From Candidatus Aciduliprofundum sp. (GTDB lineage Archaea; Thermoplasmatota; Thermoplasmata; Thermoplasmatales; Aciduliprofundaceae), in assembly GCA_015523135.1 (NCBI GenBank), contig WAKY01000146.1, forward strand, positions 1-6,244: 6,244 bases of DNA, given 5' to 3'. The notes below the pieces were generated by a model, which ran no database searches, had not been told where the DNA came from, and saw only the letters and a list, made by a program, of their open reading frames with translations. Each line of letters starts with the position of its first letter. Position 1 is the first letter of the stretch. A program made the position numbers and the translations under genes. Shown in pieces: positions 5,379-6,244 of this stretch.

Positions 5379-6244
5379 TTCCCATTGCAAAGCCATGGAT
5401 TGGGGAGGAAGAGAAAAAAGAAGTGGAAAAAGTTCTGGATTCTGGAATGCTTGCGTATGGTGAGTGGGTCAAGAATTTTGAAAACGAGTTTGCAAAGTAT
5501 ATAGGAGTGAGAGAGGCCCTAGCTACCACGAACGGCACACAAGCTTTAATCCTCGCTCTAGAAGCTGTAGGAGTAAAAAATAAAGAAGTTATAGTGCCAA
5601 GCTTTACATTCATTGCCAGTGCAACAAGTATAATACGTGCAGGGGGCAAGCCCGTGTTTGTGGATGTGGACGAGAGAACTTTCAACATTGATCCTGAGGA
5701 TGTTAGAAAGAAGATAACAAAAAACACAAGGGCCATCATGCCCGTGCATCTTTACGGGCAGGCAGTGAACATGGACGAGATAATGGAGATTGCAGAAGAG
5801 TATAATCTTTATGTTATAGAAGATGCAGCCCAGGCGCATGGGGCAGAATGGAGAGGTAAGAAAGCAGGGTCTATAGGACACATTGCAGCGTTCTCATTCT
5901 ATCCTACAAAGAACATGACCACGGGTGAGGGAGGAATGGTCACTACCAATGATGAGAATCTTGCAGAGAAAGTTTCAATGCTTCGTAATCATGGCCAAAC
6001 ATCTCGCTATATGCACGAGTTTCTTGGCTGGAACTTTAGGATGACAAACATTGCGGCGGCTATAGGACTTGTGCAGTTAAAGAAATTGAATAGGGCGAAT
6101 GAGATGAGAAGGGCCAACGCAAAGTACTACGATGAGATGCTTGGAGATTATGTTATAACTCCCTACGAGCATCCTAACGCAAAGCATGTTTATCACCAAT
6201 ACACGATTCGTGTAAAAGATAGAGATAAGCTCATAGAATTATTC
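5375..6244 (+). CDS. wbpE: DegT/DnrJ/EryC1/StrS-family sugar aminotransferase, 3'-truncated by the window
   Basis: This PLP enzyme should transfer an amino group, usually from glutamate, to the C3 keto group of the sugar made by the wbpB-like enzyme. The window holds 290 codons; family members are about 360-400 residues, so the last fifth or so is missing. The reading frame is intact to the edge. Motifs include the N-terminal KPWIGEEE, TTNGTQAL near residues 51-58 (cofactor phosphate contact), VIVPSFTFIA, EDAAQAHGA with D150 that pairs with the pyridine nitrogen, and SFYPTKNMTTGEGG with K179 as the Schiff-base lysine. RNHGQ and WNFRMTNIAAAIG follow as expected. ATG 5375 overlaps the wbpD-like stop (ATGA), with AAGGAG at 5361-5366 eight bases upstream. 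The C3 assignment, rather than C4 as in other family members, depends on the neighbouring genes. Confidence 0.92.
   Translation, partial: MIPIAKPWIGEEEKKEVEKVLDSGMLAYGEWVKNFENEFAKYIGVREALATTNGTQALILALEAVGVKNKEVIVPSFTFIASATSIIRAGGKPVFVDVDERTFNIDPEDVRKKITKNTRAIMPVHLYGQAVNMDEIMEIAEEYNLYVIEDAAQAHGAEWRGKKAGSIGHIAAFSFYPTKNMTTGEGGMVTTNDENLAEKVSMLRNHGQTSRYMHEFLGWNFRMTNIAAAIGLVQLKKLNRANEMRRANAKYYDEMLGDYVITPYEHPNAKHVYHQYTIRVKDRDKLIELF

Noticed and set aside
5558..5881. Minus-strand open frames opposite the aminotransferase
   Set aside because: The plus strand carries all the PLP-enzyme motifs in an unbroken frame; the opposite frames read as low-complexity Ser/Thr- or His/Cys-rich peptides.
1..6244. 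Search for RNA genes, CRISPR arrays, insertion sequences, inverted repeats or toxin-antitoxin genes
   Set aside because: About 97% of the window is accounted for by the seven coding regions, and the two gaps are only 49-62 bases. I saw no repeat-spacer pattern, tRNA-like fold or transposase motif by eye.

Overview
The window is a cluster of seven plus-strand genes for making an activated acetamido sugar and, probably, for attaching a sugar phosphate to a lipid carrier. All supported genes are on the + strand, tightly packed, with two short intergenic gaps (2422-2483 and 4769-4817). I see no tRNA, rRNA, mobile element, CRISPR array or large repeat.

The organism is most likely an archaeon, probably a euryarchaeote and possibly thermophilic. 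The ribosome sites are of the GGTGA/GGAG type, the gaps carry TATA-like boxes about 40 bases upstream of the start codons rather than -35/-10 pairs, the membrane transferase looks like the archaeal/eukaryotic branch of its superfamily, and the codon use favours AGA/AGG and ATA. This is inference; no rRNA or lineage-specific gene is present.

Left part (1-2421): an AT-rich run of three closely spaced genes: a Gfo/Idh/MocA oxidoreductase (38-988), a left-handed beta-helix acyltransferase (991-1464), and a polytopic sugar-1-phosphate transferase of the MraY/WecA/DPAGT1 superfamily (1471-2421). Right part (2484-6244): a visibly more GC-rich set: UDP-HexNAc 6-dehydrogenase (wbpA-like, 2484-3818), 3-dehydrogenase (wbpB-like, 3815-4768), N-acetyltransferase with a zinc ribbon (wbpD-like, 4818-5378) and a PLP aminotransferase (wbpE-like, 5375 to the window edge, incomplete).

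Together the right-hand genes make a coherent pathway: UDP-GlcNAc is oxidised at C6 (WbpA), then at C3 (WbpB), aminated at C3 (WbpE) and N-acetylated (WbpD) to give UDP-GlcNAc(3NAc)A, a precursor known from bacterial O-antigens and from archaeal N-glycans. The order A-B-D-E matches the Pseudomonas wbp cluster minus wbpC. The 2-epimerase that would give the manno form is not in the window. The left-hand oxidoreductase and acyltransferase are paralogues of the wbpB and wbpD products, so the locus may make a second modified sugar or contain a transferred or duplicated module. The most notable points are this duplication, the composition break at the junction, and an Asn in place of a normally invariant metal-site Asp in the membrane transferase. 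I do not see a wholly new system here.
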